Part shown: piece by piece, positions 43,980-57,559 of the stretch
How positions within the stretch are numbered: position 1 is the first letter of the stretch
Layout of the letters: every line of letters begins with the position of its first letter
Source of the DNA: Biscogniauxia marginata
Lineage: Eukaryota; Ascomycota; Sordariomycetes; Xylariales; Xylariaceae
DNA: 64,000 nucleotides
NCBI GenBank assembly: GCA_022695795.1
Contig: MU404108.1
Location: 186,001-250,000 of the forward strand
Direction of reading: 5' to 3'
Translations under genes and position numbers: made by a program
The notes under the pieces: model-generated
Told to the model about the DNA's origin: nothing
Seen by the model: only the letters and a program-made list of their open reading frames with translations
Database searches by the model: none

Positions 43980-46343
43980 TTAGCTGGTTGCGATGTTCGC
44001 TATGATTTTTTAAGATAAGTGATGAAGATTATAAATTAGACTATTATGTGATTATATCTTGAGATCTAATGCTGTAGATGATGATGATGATGATAAGATG
44101 AGGAAATTAAGAACCTAAAACTTGAGAACTGAAGTCATATATATATCCATTGAGAAGGATTCCTTCGTAGCCGGCTTGTCATTCTGTCAGGTCAGGGTGT
44201 AACGTTTGCATCTGCCCATAGAGTCCCGACCGCGTGCTTGTAGCTGCAGTCTCTAGGATCTCGTACCATTGCGGTTGTTTTCATTACCGCATCAATATAG
44301 CCGTATCGAGGAATCACGAGTTGTCACGTTCTCATGACTATTGTACGTTGGCTCGTGCTCCCATACGAGCTCGAGTGAGATTGGACACGGTTGGGGCTCA
44401 GCTCGTATTCACCGTTGCCGAAGCTAAAAATGGAATAGGACGCCGCACCGGCTATACAAGCCCTACGCTTCCCCGGGTTCCGCATTGGGCTCGAATCTCG
44501 GCGGGATCGGGGGCGAAACGTTGCGTTGCGATCCTCGATTAAGCTTCTTTCCACGCACACATGATCCGCGCTGGTCTCCAATAATAAGCACATCTCTGAA
44601 CCAGTCTTAACACCGGAATAGGCCTAAAGCATCTCGGGGGCCGTCAGCCAATGGTAAATATTCCTTCCGCTAGTGCTATGGGCCAAGGTGAGATGCTGAC
44701 ATGGAATCTTTCTAGGTTAGTGTACTGCATGAGTGACCAATCGAAACAGGGGGGTTGATATTCTAGAAGAGACCTTCGTATCCGTGGGGATATTTGCCCA
44801 TAAGCACACGCTGTAATATGAGATCCTAGTTCTAGCATCTGTATTACTCGTTCGCACTACTCTGCATCGAACTCCGTCGGTAGCGACCTCACTGAATTCC
44901 AGGATATATCATCATGACTACCAAATACTCACCGCCTGTACAGTTACGTAGACGATTACTCTATGGTAATCGGAATGGTAATGATACTAGCAAGGGTGGT
45001 GGTGTTATTGGCACGGACTGCTATTTCTCTTACTCCTCCGATCTTAAACCCGTGACAATGTGCCCTTTGTCGCCAAGTTCCGAAAACTGACACACATAGA
45101 AAAAACCTTGAGGTTTCTCTGAAAGGTCCAGGGAACTGAAACTTGAATGTGTATCCGAGGTCCCACAGACCGTAAGCATATATTGCAACAATCAGCACGC
45201 CGTCATTTGACCTCACCAAATTCTTAGTTCCCTGGAAAGAAAAGCCTAGCGCTTCGGCTTTACTTGCTGGAACTGCTGCGTCCCTATGCAAATATCTTAT
45301 TTCGTCTGTCTACCTAATATAGTATAAATTTGCTGACGTTCGTCTGTTGTGTGCTCTTGGATTTGGGTGAAACCTGGTCCACGACCAACGATTGAACTCA
45401 TATACTACTTATACTGCAGAATATGGTCGCGAATTTCTGAAGATTGGTCCTCATCGTGTCCCATCAGTAGCTCAGGGTGACGTAGTGTAATAGGGCACGT
45501 CTGCAAAGTCTGATATTGCTGTATCTCGTCTAGTTAAGATAGACGGCGAATGTCACTGGGCATTGAGATAATATCGAACTATGCAATCCTTTTATGAAAG
45601 TGACTCGTTAAGGTTCTTCGAGTGGTCATATTTGCCAAGAAGTCACTCTTGCTAGGGTGCCATCTAGGAGATATTGCAAAATCTTTTGGTTCAAATATTA
45701 CATTGTGGGAAACATATGCGAAGAATGTAGTCCCGTGAGCCTTTTTCGTATATCGTGCGCTGCATGTTAACTCAGATACCGATTTTTAGAGCCGCATTTG
45801 TATATAGGTAACTCAACTTACCCTAATAACAAAAGGTCGATGAAAACTGGTTTGGCGCTGTTAGGATCGACTAAAGATCTTATTATATGTGACTTCTACT
45901 TACTTGAACTTGCAAACAGGGAGTATAAGAATTGTAACGAAAATATGCTGGGGTTAATTAAGGGATAGGGTCATGTTCGGTGGGAACACATCACTAATAC
46001 TATAGTTCGAGACTCTTGATGCTGGTGTAGTAGACTTAGAACTAAATATAGATACTGGCCTTGGGGACATTAGAATTCCATTTCATCGCCATAGACAATA
46101 TCGATTTTATCTTATACTAATAGTACTAAAGAGTGTATGAGTTTTAGCTACAATCACCACAAACCTATAACGAGTGTGATTCTCTACGGCGTATAAAGTG
46201 AACCATCAAGCACCATCATCCAAAGAAAAGAATTTCATCTCTCCCTCTATTTCATTATCCTCGACCCAATGACATTTCGATTTGGCAAAGGGATCTTTGC
46301 GGCTGGGATATCGGAAATAGGTTCAGGAGCTTAGGTACCTAGT
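43980..46343. other. long intergenic region
   Basis: No convincing gene. A minus-strand frame at 44956-45291 (111 codons) has no signal, motif or splice evidence. The region becomes increasingly AT-rich towards 46.3 kb. Confidence 0.45.
44077..44094 (+). repeat. (GAT)n simple repeat
   Basis: Six uninterrupted GAT trinucleotides upstream of the small secreted protein gene. Confidence 0.85.
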
Positions 46344-48123
46344 TTAGAGCTCAGTTGGGCGCAATCGAAAGTACTTCAAGATGCCGAGTTCCTTCCAGCG
46401 GCTAATAGGACCCTCAATGGTCTTCTCATTGGTGGAACCTGCCACGGAAGTCTTGGGGATCTCGCCGGACGACTTTCCTCCTGGTCGGATCTCCGGCTCG
46501 ACAAAGGCTGACCCAGTGACACGTAGCACTTGGCCCTTGGCGTCGATAGCTTCGGCGGAGACGGCCGAGACATAAGCACTCGGGATCAATAGCGACGTCT
46601 CGAACGAAGTTCGCTCAACCTCGCCGAGGAATTTCTTTGAGCCGTACTTGTCCGTCAGTGCGTAGAAGCGCCACGCCTTCGTCTCGGTATCGCCGTTCCA
46701 GCTTACGTAGACAGTCGTACCTTCGTCATTCTCGAGAGCCACGATAGCAGGCTCCTCGTTCGGCAGACCAGTCCAGTTATAACGGAAACCGCGGTAATTC
46801 TCAACACCAAGGGCAAGATCACCGGAATCAACGTAGGCGTGGAATATCGGGGTGCCGTCAGGCAGGTACTCAGTCAAAGCGCCCTCCGAGCCCCAATTAA
46901 CGAGGACATTACCGTTGGGAAGAAGTCGAGTGGATCCTTGAGACTTGGAGAGGAGGCCATCGGGTGGGAAGAAGCCTTGAACAAGTTCGGCCTCCCAGGA
47001 GGTTGTCTTCACCTTGATAATCTTGCCGCTGCTGGTTGGCGCTGTGTGGACCTCGGAGCCTCCGCTGTGTTCAGTTCCGTGGGCACTGTTGTCATATAGG
47101 CTGATAATCTCAACATCATCGTACTGACTGAGGAATCGAGCATCGTGCTGAAAGCAGAATTCGGTGTCCTTGGGGACCTTGAAGGAGCTGGCCTTTCCGT
47201 TGAGTTTCCAGATGATGCTTCCATCGGTACCATTTATCTTGTGAACACTGCAGGCGTCACGGGCCGATATTAGATAGTTACCATCGGCATCCTTGTCAAC
47301 ACTGTTAATGTGGAAATAATCCCATGCATCAGAGCTGTTATAACCAGAGCCGGCCTGGCCAGGATTGATGGGAAGGATTGCCTCTAAGCGATTGTGAGCT
47401 TTCTAATAATACGGTTGTGAGATAGCGTGCGCTTACCATCAGGAGTAACCCAGTCCAAACTAGCCCACTCAAAGAGTAGTTCACCAGTAGCGATGTCAAG
47501 TTCTAAAATCGTATTAGTAACAACCATTTGCCGTTCTCTAGATATTATTGCTCACCTTGGATGATAGCATTGACTATCCACTGCTGCTCAGGACTGGCGC
47601 CCCAAGCGGTCAAATCCCGAGCAACAGGTTGGTAAATCTGGATCAAGCCTGTTTCTTCATTGACAATGTGAAACTCATGCTTGTCGATCAATTTGTGATT
47701 ACCACCGCGAAGCTCACGGATAGTCTCATAATGCTGGTCTAAGAAGGTGATGTGGCCGTGGCCGTGACCGTACCCGGCATTGTGGTCGCCTTCAAAGCTA
47801 AAGAGAATATCCTTTCCCTTCCAGCGACCTGCTTGGAAGTTGGTCGACCAGATGGAGTAGATGCCATAGCCGTCCCAGACTAAATCGCCATCATCGCGGA
47901 AGATGTATGGCCCAGCCTGTCTGGGGCCATGCTGCTCCGTTGGCGTGTCAGGGTAGCCTGCAAATGGTGCGATGAATAAATAGCCCTTCTCGACATCTTT
48001 CGTCGCTGGGATGGTAATGTTTAAAATGGGTGGTGCAAGGTCCGACCGGGACTTATACTGCCAGTCGGCGGCAGCCAACTGAGCGAGAGCTGATACCGCT
48101 CCAAGGTAAACTACGGACTTCAT
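46344..48123 (-). CDS. Secreted arylsulfotransferase (ASST)-family protein
   Basis: Three exons: 48123-47556, 47502-47437 and 47383-46344, 557 aa. ATG 48123 is chosen because it opens directly with a signal peptide (MKSVVYLGAVSALAQLAAA); an in-frame ATG at 48144 adds seven residues. The beta-propeller style repeats show GPYIFRDDGDLVWDG, DKHEFHIVNEETGLI, ELDIATGELLFEW, WDYFHINSVDKDADGNYLISAR, CFQHDARF and STRLLPNGNVLVNWGSEGALTEY. These are the hallmark segments of the fungal ASST_2 family. Bacterial ASST transfers sulfate between phenols; in fungi the activity is largely unproven. The conserved His in DYFHINSV and in FQHDARF is compatible with an active site. It is divergently placed from the MFS gene at 49211. 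Confidence 0.85.
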
Positions 48124-49210
48124 GGCGGAAGATAGCACCGGCAATTGATGCTAAGTGCGTCAGCAGGCAACTCCATCGTCACAAATCAAAGAAGGGTACA
48201 TTAACCTTGGTCTAAGACAATCTCCCTAGATAGCCTCTCTTCGATATGGATTTTGCTCGCAATAGTCTCTGTTTAGATACCTGGAATATCTAATGGTGTC
48301 TCTCTAGATAGAAAAATAACGATGGATAATGAAAAGGTTAAGCCCAGCCTGATGGGGAAGTGTTAAACTTGTAGGTGCTCGCGAATTGCCAGTCCAAGAG
48401 CCGTATACAGGAATGCGAGCCCAGTCACGATGATGAAAGAGAAGACTAATTTGATAACATCGCTGAGCAGCCAACGATCATCCTACCTTTTCGCTACAAA
48501 CGTAGTTGCATAGCGCCTTGGATCTCCATTCGTTAGCAGTATGCAACTAGCTCTGCCGAGTAACTAGAAGAGCTGACATCGAAATGACGGCGTCCCTCAT
48601 TGCGTGATGCTGGGACGTCCCTATTCGTGTGAACAAACTCCACATGCTGCAGAACTTTTCCACATGCTTGGACTAAGACGATTTACCCGGGACCTCAGTT
48701 TTTTTATGATGTCGGGATTCTCGTCATTGATAGCGTACCTAAGGACCGGCAAATCCCCGATAAGGGCTTTCGTGCCTGGATATAGCCAGATAGCTTCGAC
48801 GATCTACCTCACGCCCCTGATAGGGCCAAGAACATTCCAGCGCATCTCTAATAATGGTGGAGACAGAACTAGCACTCCAACTTATTAGCTGAAAATAGCC
48901 CTGATTCACCGAAGTAGGCTCCTATAAGGTGAGTAATGACCGGCCTAGAAGTACGTAGCTCCATTGGAAGAATAGCATGTAACTAAGGGATCTATGCAAG
49001 TGTGTGATAGTTTACCCTAATCGCAGACGAAATCTAACTTTTCCGAAATTTTCATCGCTAAGGTAGCTTTTGTTGGAGACAAAGTGAAACTGAGGTGAAG
49101 ATATCATCGATTATCCTCAGCTTGATATTCTATGCGGTCAACCGATATCCACATATCCCGCTAAAACTCATTTTTGACGAGACGTTTCTATTCTCCTTGG
49201 AATTTGTATA
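48124..49210. other. divergent promoter region
   Basis: Shared upstream region of the ASST-family gene (minus) and the DHA2-type MFS gene (plus). The 94-codon frame at 48604-48888 is unsupported. Confidence 0.5.
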
Positions 49211-51194
49211 ATGTCGTTATCACATGTTACCATGTCTGCAGCTGGCGCGCCAGCGGCGACTCGAGACGATGCAGATTTTGCTGCGGATGAAGACGAAAGA
49301 CCGCAACATCTAGAAAACGGTCTTCATCGGCCTGATGAGGGGGAGCGTCAGCCCCTATTGGGCTCTCCCCCGCCTCAAGATAGATGGGTACCACCCCGAC
49401 GCTTTGGTTGGATCGAGGTGGCCATTATGTCCAATGTATTTCTTTATGGCTTCGACGGAACTATCACGGCCGCAACCTATGCCGTGATCAGCTCCGAGTT
49501 TGATGCTACGAACACCGCATCATGGCTAACTACCTCGTACCTCGTGACGAGCACCGCCTTTCAGCCATTGTATGGCCGTGTGTCGGACATCTTTGGACGT
49601 CGCATCTGCTTTTTCATCTCGACAATAACTTTTGCTCTGGGTTGCTTGGGATGCGGTCTCGCACATGATATCGTCTTGCTCAATTGCATGAGAGCCCTGA
49701 CCGGGTTTGGTGGTGGTGGACTCATGACTATGGGTTAGTGGTTCCTAGGATGGGAAAGGTATGATCGTCAGCTCACAGATTCTAGCGACCATCGTCAACT
49801 CAGATATGATCCCATTCCAGAAGCGGGGGATGTATCAAGCTCTCCAGAATGGGATGTTTGGCTTTGGTGCTATCTGTGGCGCCTCATTTGGAGGCTCCAT
49901 CGCGGACAACATTGGATGGCGGTGGTGTTTCCTTCTGGTGAGCAGACATGATGGGATGTCATACCCCAGTTGTTCTGACGAACATATAGCAAGTTCCTAT
50001 CTCCATCGTGGCATTATTTCTTGGCTGGGTGGTCATCAAGAATCCACGGAGTGATCTGATCGAGAGTCGAGGTTTGAAAGCGATTTGGCAGAAAGTTGAC
50101 TTTTCAGGCGCCCTTCTTCTGGTCGTGGCCATCTCGGTTCAACTCATCGGGTTGAGCTTGGGCGGAAACGAATTGCCTTGGGATAGTCCGTGGGTCATCG
50201 GATCATTAGTCGGGAGTTTGATTCTCCTCAGTCTCTTCCTCCTAGTTGAGGCAAAGACAACATCAATACCCGTCATTCCACTCCGCATGTTGAGAGGGAA
50301 ATTACCGGTCGCAATCCAATTGGCGAATGTCTGCGCCGGCCTCTCTGCCTACGCTGTAAGTTGATATCAACGGCCCAGATGCATATACTAATGACCAACT
50401 CTACTGCAGTATCTATTCATGCTACCTTTATTTTTTCAAGTCGTCTTACTTGACTCGGCCACCACAGCTGGTGCTCGTCTCGCGATTCCATCACTTGCGA
50501 CCCCTATAGGAGGTCTAATTGCTGGATTTGTTATGTCCCGATGGGGGAAGCTCATAACGCTCGTCCGGATAGGCGCGGTATTAATGGCGATTGGAAACGC
50601 CTTGGTAACGTCTCTTGGATTCGTGGATGCTAACTGGAAGTACTATGTTTATATATTCCCTGCCAATCTAGGTCAGGGTATCATTTATCCTGGGATTTTG
50701 TTCACGTCGCTCGCCACGTTCGAACACGCAGGTCAGCTAAATGTAATCCAGAAACATCGCGGTTCTCTACTAATATGCATCTAGATCATGCGGTATCTGC
50801 GTCCACTGTATACCTCATCAGGTCTCTTGGCTCGGTTTGGGGAGTGTCCATCACTTCTGCAATCGTCCAAACCACGCTCAGCACCCGGCTTCCGGATGCT
50901 TTGAGTGATGTGCCAGATAAATGGACAGTACGCCCCTTTCCTACCGTGGCTCAATTTTGATATGAATTTATAATATTGCGATACTAATCAGGGATGCGTG
51001 TCTAGGTGATCGACGCCATCCGACACTCGGTCGAAGCTCTTCGTGAACTTCCGGCCGATATCCAACTAAAAGCCCGGATGGTGTACTACGATGGGCTACG
51101 ATACTCATTCGCAGCATCGACAGCCTTTGCCGTCATCGCTTTCTGTGCGTCATTATTTGCCAACGGTCAGGGATTGCGTAGAACAAGCAGCTAA
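49211..51194 (+). CDS. MFS transporter, DHA2 / Fnx1-Vba type
   Basis: Six exons: 49211-49733, 49786-49937, 49990-50355, 50410-50731, 50785-50927 and 51006-51194, 564 aa. A hydrophilic N-terminal tail of about 65 residues contains an RQPLLG dileucine-type signal. TM1 carries FLYGFDGTITAATYAVISSEF and the TM2-3 loop has GRVSDIFGRR (MFS motif A). GFGGGGLMTM joins ATIVNSDMIPF across intron 1, and DNIGWRW follows. About fourteen TM segments fit the DHA2 layout. Relatives include vacuolar basic amino-acid transporters and drug exporters; the dileucine signal would suit a vacuolar location, which is inference. Confidence 0.9.
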
Positions 51195-52011
51195 ACGGTT
51201 ATGGCTAAAGCGCACGGATTAGCTTCGATGATCAAATGTAATCGTCTTCCAACGATTGCGAGCTATGGCGTGCTTTGCTGTTCATTATCCCTAAAGAAAT
51301 TACCCCCTGTCACAATATGTACGCTAGAAAAGTCAATGTTGGGTATGCGAAGACTTACAAGAACCAAGTCTAGTATATCTTGAAGATCGGAACGTATCAG
51401 ATAGATACGATCAGTATATGTGATAGAATCGCATATATTCAGTTAACAGCTAAACATCGTAGTCTGTTTCAAGGTGAACCTATATTACTTACACCTAGGC
51501 TGTCACCTCCTTTAGCAGATACTATGTTCAAGGTAACTTCACAACTTCAGCGTGATATAGAGTATATCCTTATATACCGTATTATGATCTAGCCCTATGC
51601 AGGTCCTAAGTATCCCGACAAACCCCCTTTTTCATTAGTTCCAGGTAATCGGAACAAGACGGACAACCAAAGATATGATGATCTATGACACACATACCTA
51701 TATGTTTCTTGGTAGATAGCAGTTGTGACGTAAATTCGGTGGAAACTTATGGCTCAGGCTTTGCTAGGATTGAATCACGCAACTCGTAGCTAGGCTCGAA
51801 AGATCACTCCGATTTTCCTTAAACTCCATGCGTTTCTAGGGGCATTTCTAGGGCATCTAGATTAGGTAGTGGTGGTGTGCATACATATTAGGAAGCGTTA
51901 CCGCGACTCAGAATTGGCTTCCCACCGTAGTTCTTTTGCATTTCGCTTCTAAATTACCTCAAACTTGACCACAAAGTCATCATCGGGGCTGAAACAGACT
52001 CCGTCGGCATC
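51195..52011. other. intergenic
   Basis: Spacer between two plus-strand transporter genes; only short chance frames. Confidence 0.5.
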
Positions 52012-54042
52012 ATGTCCATCGAGAATAAACCGCCGGCTGGGACCCAGTTGGGTTCAGTAGAGCCTCACGCGTTCTCCGACCCCGAGGAGGCTCGTTACTG
52101 GCAGCAATTATATGAGAAGGCAGGATATGAAGGCAGGCACCGGTTCGACCCGTCGTTCCAGTGGTCTGCCCAGGGTGAACGACTTCTCAGAAGGAAAGTA
52201 GTTTCCCATCTTCCTTGCAGTTAATCAACACGCAATCCATCTCCTCTTAAAAGTCATAATGTCTCGTGAACAATAGACAAGTAGCTGATTGTGTCCTTTC
52301 ACCCAGTTGGACTTGCGTATCATGCTCTGGGTTTGGATTATGTTTTCATCGCTTGACCTGGTCCGTCGAAATATCAACCGCGCCGTGAGCGATAACTTGG
52401 TGAGCTTTCTTTTTCTTCGTTACATGGGTTAGCATCATAGACTAACAAGTTAAGCTTGATGATCTTGGCGTTAGTACCAAGTGAGCTTTCCCCCACGGCT
52501 TAACAAGTCTTACAAGCGAATTCTTATCAAAGAGGTATAGTGACTACAATACCGGTCAAACTATATACTATGTGTTCTTCCTCGCCGCCGAGCTTCCAGG
52601 GGGTCTTATCAGCAAGAAGGTCGGTCCCTTCCGGTATACCCCTGCAGCAATCGTCCTATGGGGAGTTCTGTGTGCTGTGCAGACTTGCATGCGTGGACGT
52701 GCCAGCTTCTGGACTCTGCGAGCCCTTCTGGGCGTTTGTCAGGGTGGGTTTGTCCCTGAGATGGTGTTGTATCTCTCCTATTTCTTCAAGGGCAACGAGC
52801 TGCCTTTCCGGCTGAGCGTGTTCTGGACTGCGATCCCATTGACCCAGGTCTATGGAAGCTTGCTAGCTTCTGGTATCCTTCTCATGCGGGGATTAAGAGG
52901 CTGGGCGGGGTGGCAATGGCTGTAAGCACACATATGTTTCACTATGGTATTTTCCGATAGCCAACTGATATGCTATACAGATTCCTCTTTGAAGGGCTAA
53001 TTTGCATTATCATCGGCATCATAAGCTTCTTCGTCATGCCTGCTTCTATCACGGAGCCAGCATTGGGTTTCCGGCGTTCAGATGGATCGAACAAGTGGTG
53101 GACGGAAGATGAAGAGAAAGTTCTTGTGAATCGACTTCTCAGGGATGACCCAAGCAAAGGCGATATCAACAATCGCAACGGCATAAATGTGAAAGGCGTC
53201 ATTGATGCGTTTACTAATGTGGATCTGTGGCCAATTTACCTAGTAAGAGAAATTATACTGACCCTTCATACTTGTGGCACGACATTTCTTACTTACGGAC
53301 TCAACAGCTCGGTCTCTCCGCGTTTATTCCATTTCAACCAACTGCGAATTATCTGTCACTGACTCTTCGAAACCTTGGCTACAGCGTGTTCGAATCTAAT
53401 ATCTTGACAATCCCTGGATATATATTATATACAATCAATGTGCGTTAGATTTCATTCTATTCGCCATGATATGTGCTGATTCTTTATCCAATTAACAACA
53501 GACTCTGATATGCGGTTGGCTCTCCGAAAAGCTCAACGAGAGATGTCTAGTGGCTGCTATAAGCAACATTTGGATGCTTCCATTCTTTGCGGGACTCATT
53601 GGGATCTCACCAGATGCAAGCCCCTGGGTACGATATGTGCTACTGACCTGTATCAATGGTATCCCTTATACGCACTCCATCCTCGTTGGCATGGCTAGTA
53701 AAAACGCGAAGGGTGTAGCAAGGCGCACGTGCTCTGCAGCAGCATACAATATGTCCTATCAGGTCGGGAGTATCATTGCCGTGAATATTTATAGGGACAA
53801 TGACACACCTTACTGTAAGTAATTCCTCTTCATTTGCGCCTATTATAGGTAACTTACTAATACGATATGATACAGACTATACTGGAAATCGGGCCTTAAC
53901 TGGCCTTTGCGTAGCCAACATCCTATTCTTCATACTCACTAAAATCTATTATATACGCCGCAACAAGTCCATCGTCAAACAGTACAATGACCTTCCGGAG
54001 TCCGAGAAGCTGGGTGTGATTGACATGCGCTTTGCGCACTAA
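52012..54042 (+). CDS. MFS transporter, anion:cation symporter family (Dal5/Seo1-like)
   Basis: Eight exons: 52012-52197, 52307-52399, 52455-52480 (26 nt), 52541-52921, 52981-53242, 53308-53439, 53502-53814 and 53876-54042, 519 aa. The N-terminal tail is hydrophilic. TM1 (MLWVWIMFSSLDL) leads into RRNINRAVSDNLLDDLGVSTNDYNTGQTI, the ACS-family signature split over three exons. It continues with FFLAAELPGGLISKK, a GVCQGGFVPEMVLYLSYFF segment and a central cytoplasmic loop with WWTEDEEKVLVNRLLRDDP. The C-terminal half ends in a basic helix (YYIRRNKSIVKQYND). ACS carriers import organic anions or vitamins (allantoate, pantothenate, nicotinate). The substrate here is unknown. It is intact. Confidence 0.9.
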
Positions 54043-55321
54043 GATGCGCCCGTCGAGGAGGAGAGTTGCGCCCGGCAGCCAACCAGTTACAAATTTTGAA
54101 GTATTAAAAATTTTGAGATGTAGTCATCACCAGGAGGATTAGGATTTACAGATTATAGTAGTATCATTCTCCAGACCAGGATTTTCCCTAGAAAACGAAT
54201 TTCGCATTTTCCTTTCCGTATGATAGAACACATTCATTATTGTATAGATGTTGCGATCATTAAATTCCCAAAAGATTACCTATATATTACCAGATTGATT
54301 ATTAAACCAGGTAGTGGGTTTTCAAGCCTGCTTTTAAACTGCAAAATCAAGATTGTAATAATAGCAGCATCGCCAGCACTGAAATAGGGGCTTGCACCGC
54401 TGTAGCGACTCCTGAGACGGATAGAGAGTGTAAAGTGGAAATGAAATAGTAAATGGAACAAACTATCATGATGAGTCCGGTGATTGATACGACATCTGCA
54501 CGCCATCGTGGAAACCCCGTATCACCTTGTTGAGACAACATGAGTAAGTTCGGCCTGAGCAGCGAACACAGTGTGGGGGATGATACAGGTACAGGTCGAT
54601 CGTCAAAGTCAAGGGATAATTGATATGTAACGTTTAAATAAAAATGAAAACTTAATATAAAGTCATTGTTGCAAGATATGAATGTGAGTTATTATAATGA
54701 TGCTGAAGAAATCGTCTTATTTGATGGATAAGTTACAGGAAGTGTGGAACCAGTGGTTTGCTTTGCGAGACACATCTTGTCAGTAGATTATATAATATCG
54801 GTGAGCTAGATAAACGGACTTCATCCTATACACAAAGCCTGTAGGATAGCGCCTTTAACAGTGAGATGCAGGAGTGGCCGCTTCTTAAGAGAGACAGACA
54901 TTGCTGGAATAATTGTAAAGGATTTTGGAACCGAAGCTTTCACTAGCAACTTGAGAACAATGACTAAAGGGACACTGGAGATACTGTCTTGTCTTACGGT
55001 TCGTATCACTATATGCTTTATTCCCACAAAAGATTGATTTTCGACTTAGACATGAACTAGAGTAGAATAATCTAGATAGGCAGCGGTAAAGAAAGACTTC
55101 AGTGCATACATTGGGACACGTAAAAAGGATGTGACAAAGTTTTTGTCCCCACATTCCTCCTTTTTTACAATATAGCTTGTCATGAAGTAGGCTTTAACTA
55201 TTGATGCTGACCCTCATATCACTGTATAGGCACCTCATCATCGTGATTCACTATTTCCTTCCATCAATAATCATAACCACGCCCACAGTTCGCCCCTAGA
55301 TTTACTATCCAGTTACCCGCA
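54043..55321. other. intergenic, AT-rich
   Basis: AT-rich spacer with no supported gene; several short minus-strand frames look random. The end (about 55240-55321) is CA/pyrimidine-rich and leads to the ATG at 55322. Confidence 0.5.
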
Positions 55322-57158
55322 ATGTCCTCTTCCTCTCGTGCCCGGCACACAAGCGTCCACGGCCCCGGCGACGAGATCCGACCCAAGCGGAGCTCTATCA
55401 CGATCGAGTACTCAGACGGTGGTAGGATCGTCATACAACGGCCTGGATCGGGTAGAGGTATGGACTTCTGATTGTCCCTGGCAACAAAGGTAGGGCCAAA
55501 ATAAATGCTAACGCACCGTATCATTGCTACCTCGTTTAGGATCCGAGAGAAGATCATCGAGACGATTCTCGACACAGTCGGCCTCCAACTCGCGTGATAG
55601 CACCGGCCCAGGCACTAGAGCAGGAGCAGGGGTAAACGCGGGAGCAAGAGAACGAACACCCGATTCCACGTTTCAGGAACGGCATGACTCCTCAACATCT
55701 ACCATCATGCCTCGTAGGCATACTCATGGACGGACCCCAACCCCGGCTTCGGCTCCTCCTCTGGCATCCGACCCTACCCCTGAGCAGCCTCAAGCAGCAG
55801 GACTAGACGGAATCCGCACATCGAACGAGGCTATTGCCGCAGCTACAGGTACAGGTAATGCCCCTTCACGTCGCGGGAATAGTAGTACCCACCGAAACTC
55901 CGCTACCGGGCAACGACCACGGGCACGAGTTCCCGACATATACCGGTACGTATTTGATCCAAGTTATCGTCCTCGTGGTACCGCCGAGGACGGGGATCAC
56001 GTCTATGACACCTCGACTTCGGGGTCGACGTCTTCAGAGGGAGAAATGGATTCGACGCGGGGGCGGCTGTGGATGAGGGGGGGTAATGGTAGTGGTAATA
56101 GCAATGGCAATGCCGGCGAGGGTACCGGACTCGGGGGCAATTATAGAGGCATAAGTGGGATGAGAAGAGAAAGCGCTAATGGTTCCCGACGGCCGTCTGC
56201 ATCTCTGAATCAGCAGCATCGTCACTCCATGCCGGTGCCCACGCCAAGCCCAGCAACAACACCAAGGCCTTCACTCACGCCCTCGCATGATACCCGCCGG
56301 CGCCCGCGGACGCACCAACAACCCCCCGTCCCTGACGGTACCGCCCCCGCGACGCCCATTAATATACCAACACCAACACCACCACCCGGTAACGAAGGCA
56401 CGGCCGACCCACGATCAGCCCCCAGAGAACCACATACCCACATCCCAAATCCAATGCCCGGTTTCGATCCCAACCATAATCACAACTACAACCACAACCA
56501 CAACCCCTTCGAAAGAGCCAGGCCACAGCCCCCTCCTCCCCCTTCTCCCCCCCACCATCACCACCCCCACCGCCGCCGCCACCATTGCCGAGCGCGAAGA
56601 ACCCCCTCAATCCACCAGATCCACCCCCTTCTCGACTCCCTCCTTCTCCTCCTCTTCCGCTGGGGTCCTCCCCACCCAGGTAGAAGTTCCCGGCCCCTCT
56701 CCCGCTCCCCCTTGTCCCCCTCCTCTCCGGCCCCCTTGATCCACGACTACTACGAGCACTACTACGGCGGGGGCGAGGGCGAGGGCGGGGGCGGCGACCA
56801 ACGCAGAAGGAGATCAAGAAGAGGAGGCGAGGGAGGAGGAGGAGGAGGAGATGGTAGATCGCGGGGGTATCGGTATCCCCGCCAGCGCCAGCACCAGCAC
56901 CAGCACCAGCGCCCGGACTACGACGATGATGACGGTGCCGACGGACAGAGAAGTCGAGAATCATCAGACCGCAGAAGGAGGAGGAGTAGGAGAATGAGCA
57001 GCCGAGCCCAAGCCCTCCGTCCCAGCGACGACAACGGCGAAGAAGCGGGTTCACGGCCGCCGGCACCAACGCCGGCGGGGCGGCGTTGGTCAATCTGGCC
57101 GCCGTGCTTTCGACGTCGTGTGCGCGAGCGCGAGAACGACCACGAGGGGGGCGATTAG
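55322..57158 (+). CDS. Low-complexity, Arg/His/Pro/Gly-rich disordered protein
   Basis: Two exons, 55322-55457 and 55540-57158, 584 aa. Exon 1 gives a compact N-terminus ending EYSDGGRIVIQRPGSGR and splices in phase into GSERRSSRRFS. A VPDIYRYVFDPSYRPRG segment (about residues 176-192) is the only other part that looks structured. The rest is Ser/Thr/Pro/Gly with (NH)n repeats, polyproline, polyhistidine, polyglycine and RRR blocks, and an ending RRWSIWPPCFRRR. No domain is recognised. Between about 56545 and 56740 a different frame reads smoother Ser/Pro-rich protein, so this part may be shifted by two homopolymer indels. Function unknown. Confidence 0.6.
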
Positions 57159-57559
57159 AGACAGAAGATAAAAATATATAGATTAGACCCTACTAGATTA
57201 CAGGCTGAAAACCTTCATATTTGGCGGGTCTCTTCGCCAAAGTCGAATAAATGACTGAGCATTAACTTAAGAGTCATCGTAGATATGCATCAAGTGTTGA
57301 ATCTAAAATTTTGGTTTTCTTCATTTGCCATAAATCTGTAACTCTTACATATGCTTGCATTTTGGTCATTCCCAACAAAGGCGCCATGCGAATGGGTATC
57401 TCTACTTGTTCGTGAGTCTTTTTGACACCGTGTAACTCCATGCGAATCTCTTGCAGTCTCGGCCAATTCCTATTTCTTGCGCCCGAGGTCCAGTTACCTT
57501 CTCTAACAATCCCAGAGAACGCGACATTAGATTCCCAAACAAACACGCCGTGCATCTCC
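57159..57559. other. convergent 3' intergenic
   Basis: Between the 3' ends of the disordered-protein gene and DUG2. A plus-strand open frame at 57422-57703 overlaps the DUG2 tail antisense and is not supported. Confidence 0.5.

Noticed and set aside
44460..44500. GGGCTCGAATCTC box resembling a tRNA B box
   Set aside because: No cloverleaf could be drawn around it and no A box is in place.
44956..45291. 111-codon minus-strand frame
   Set aside because: No family, no signal, no splice signals; surrounded by AT-rich spacer. Possible but unsupported.
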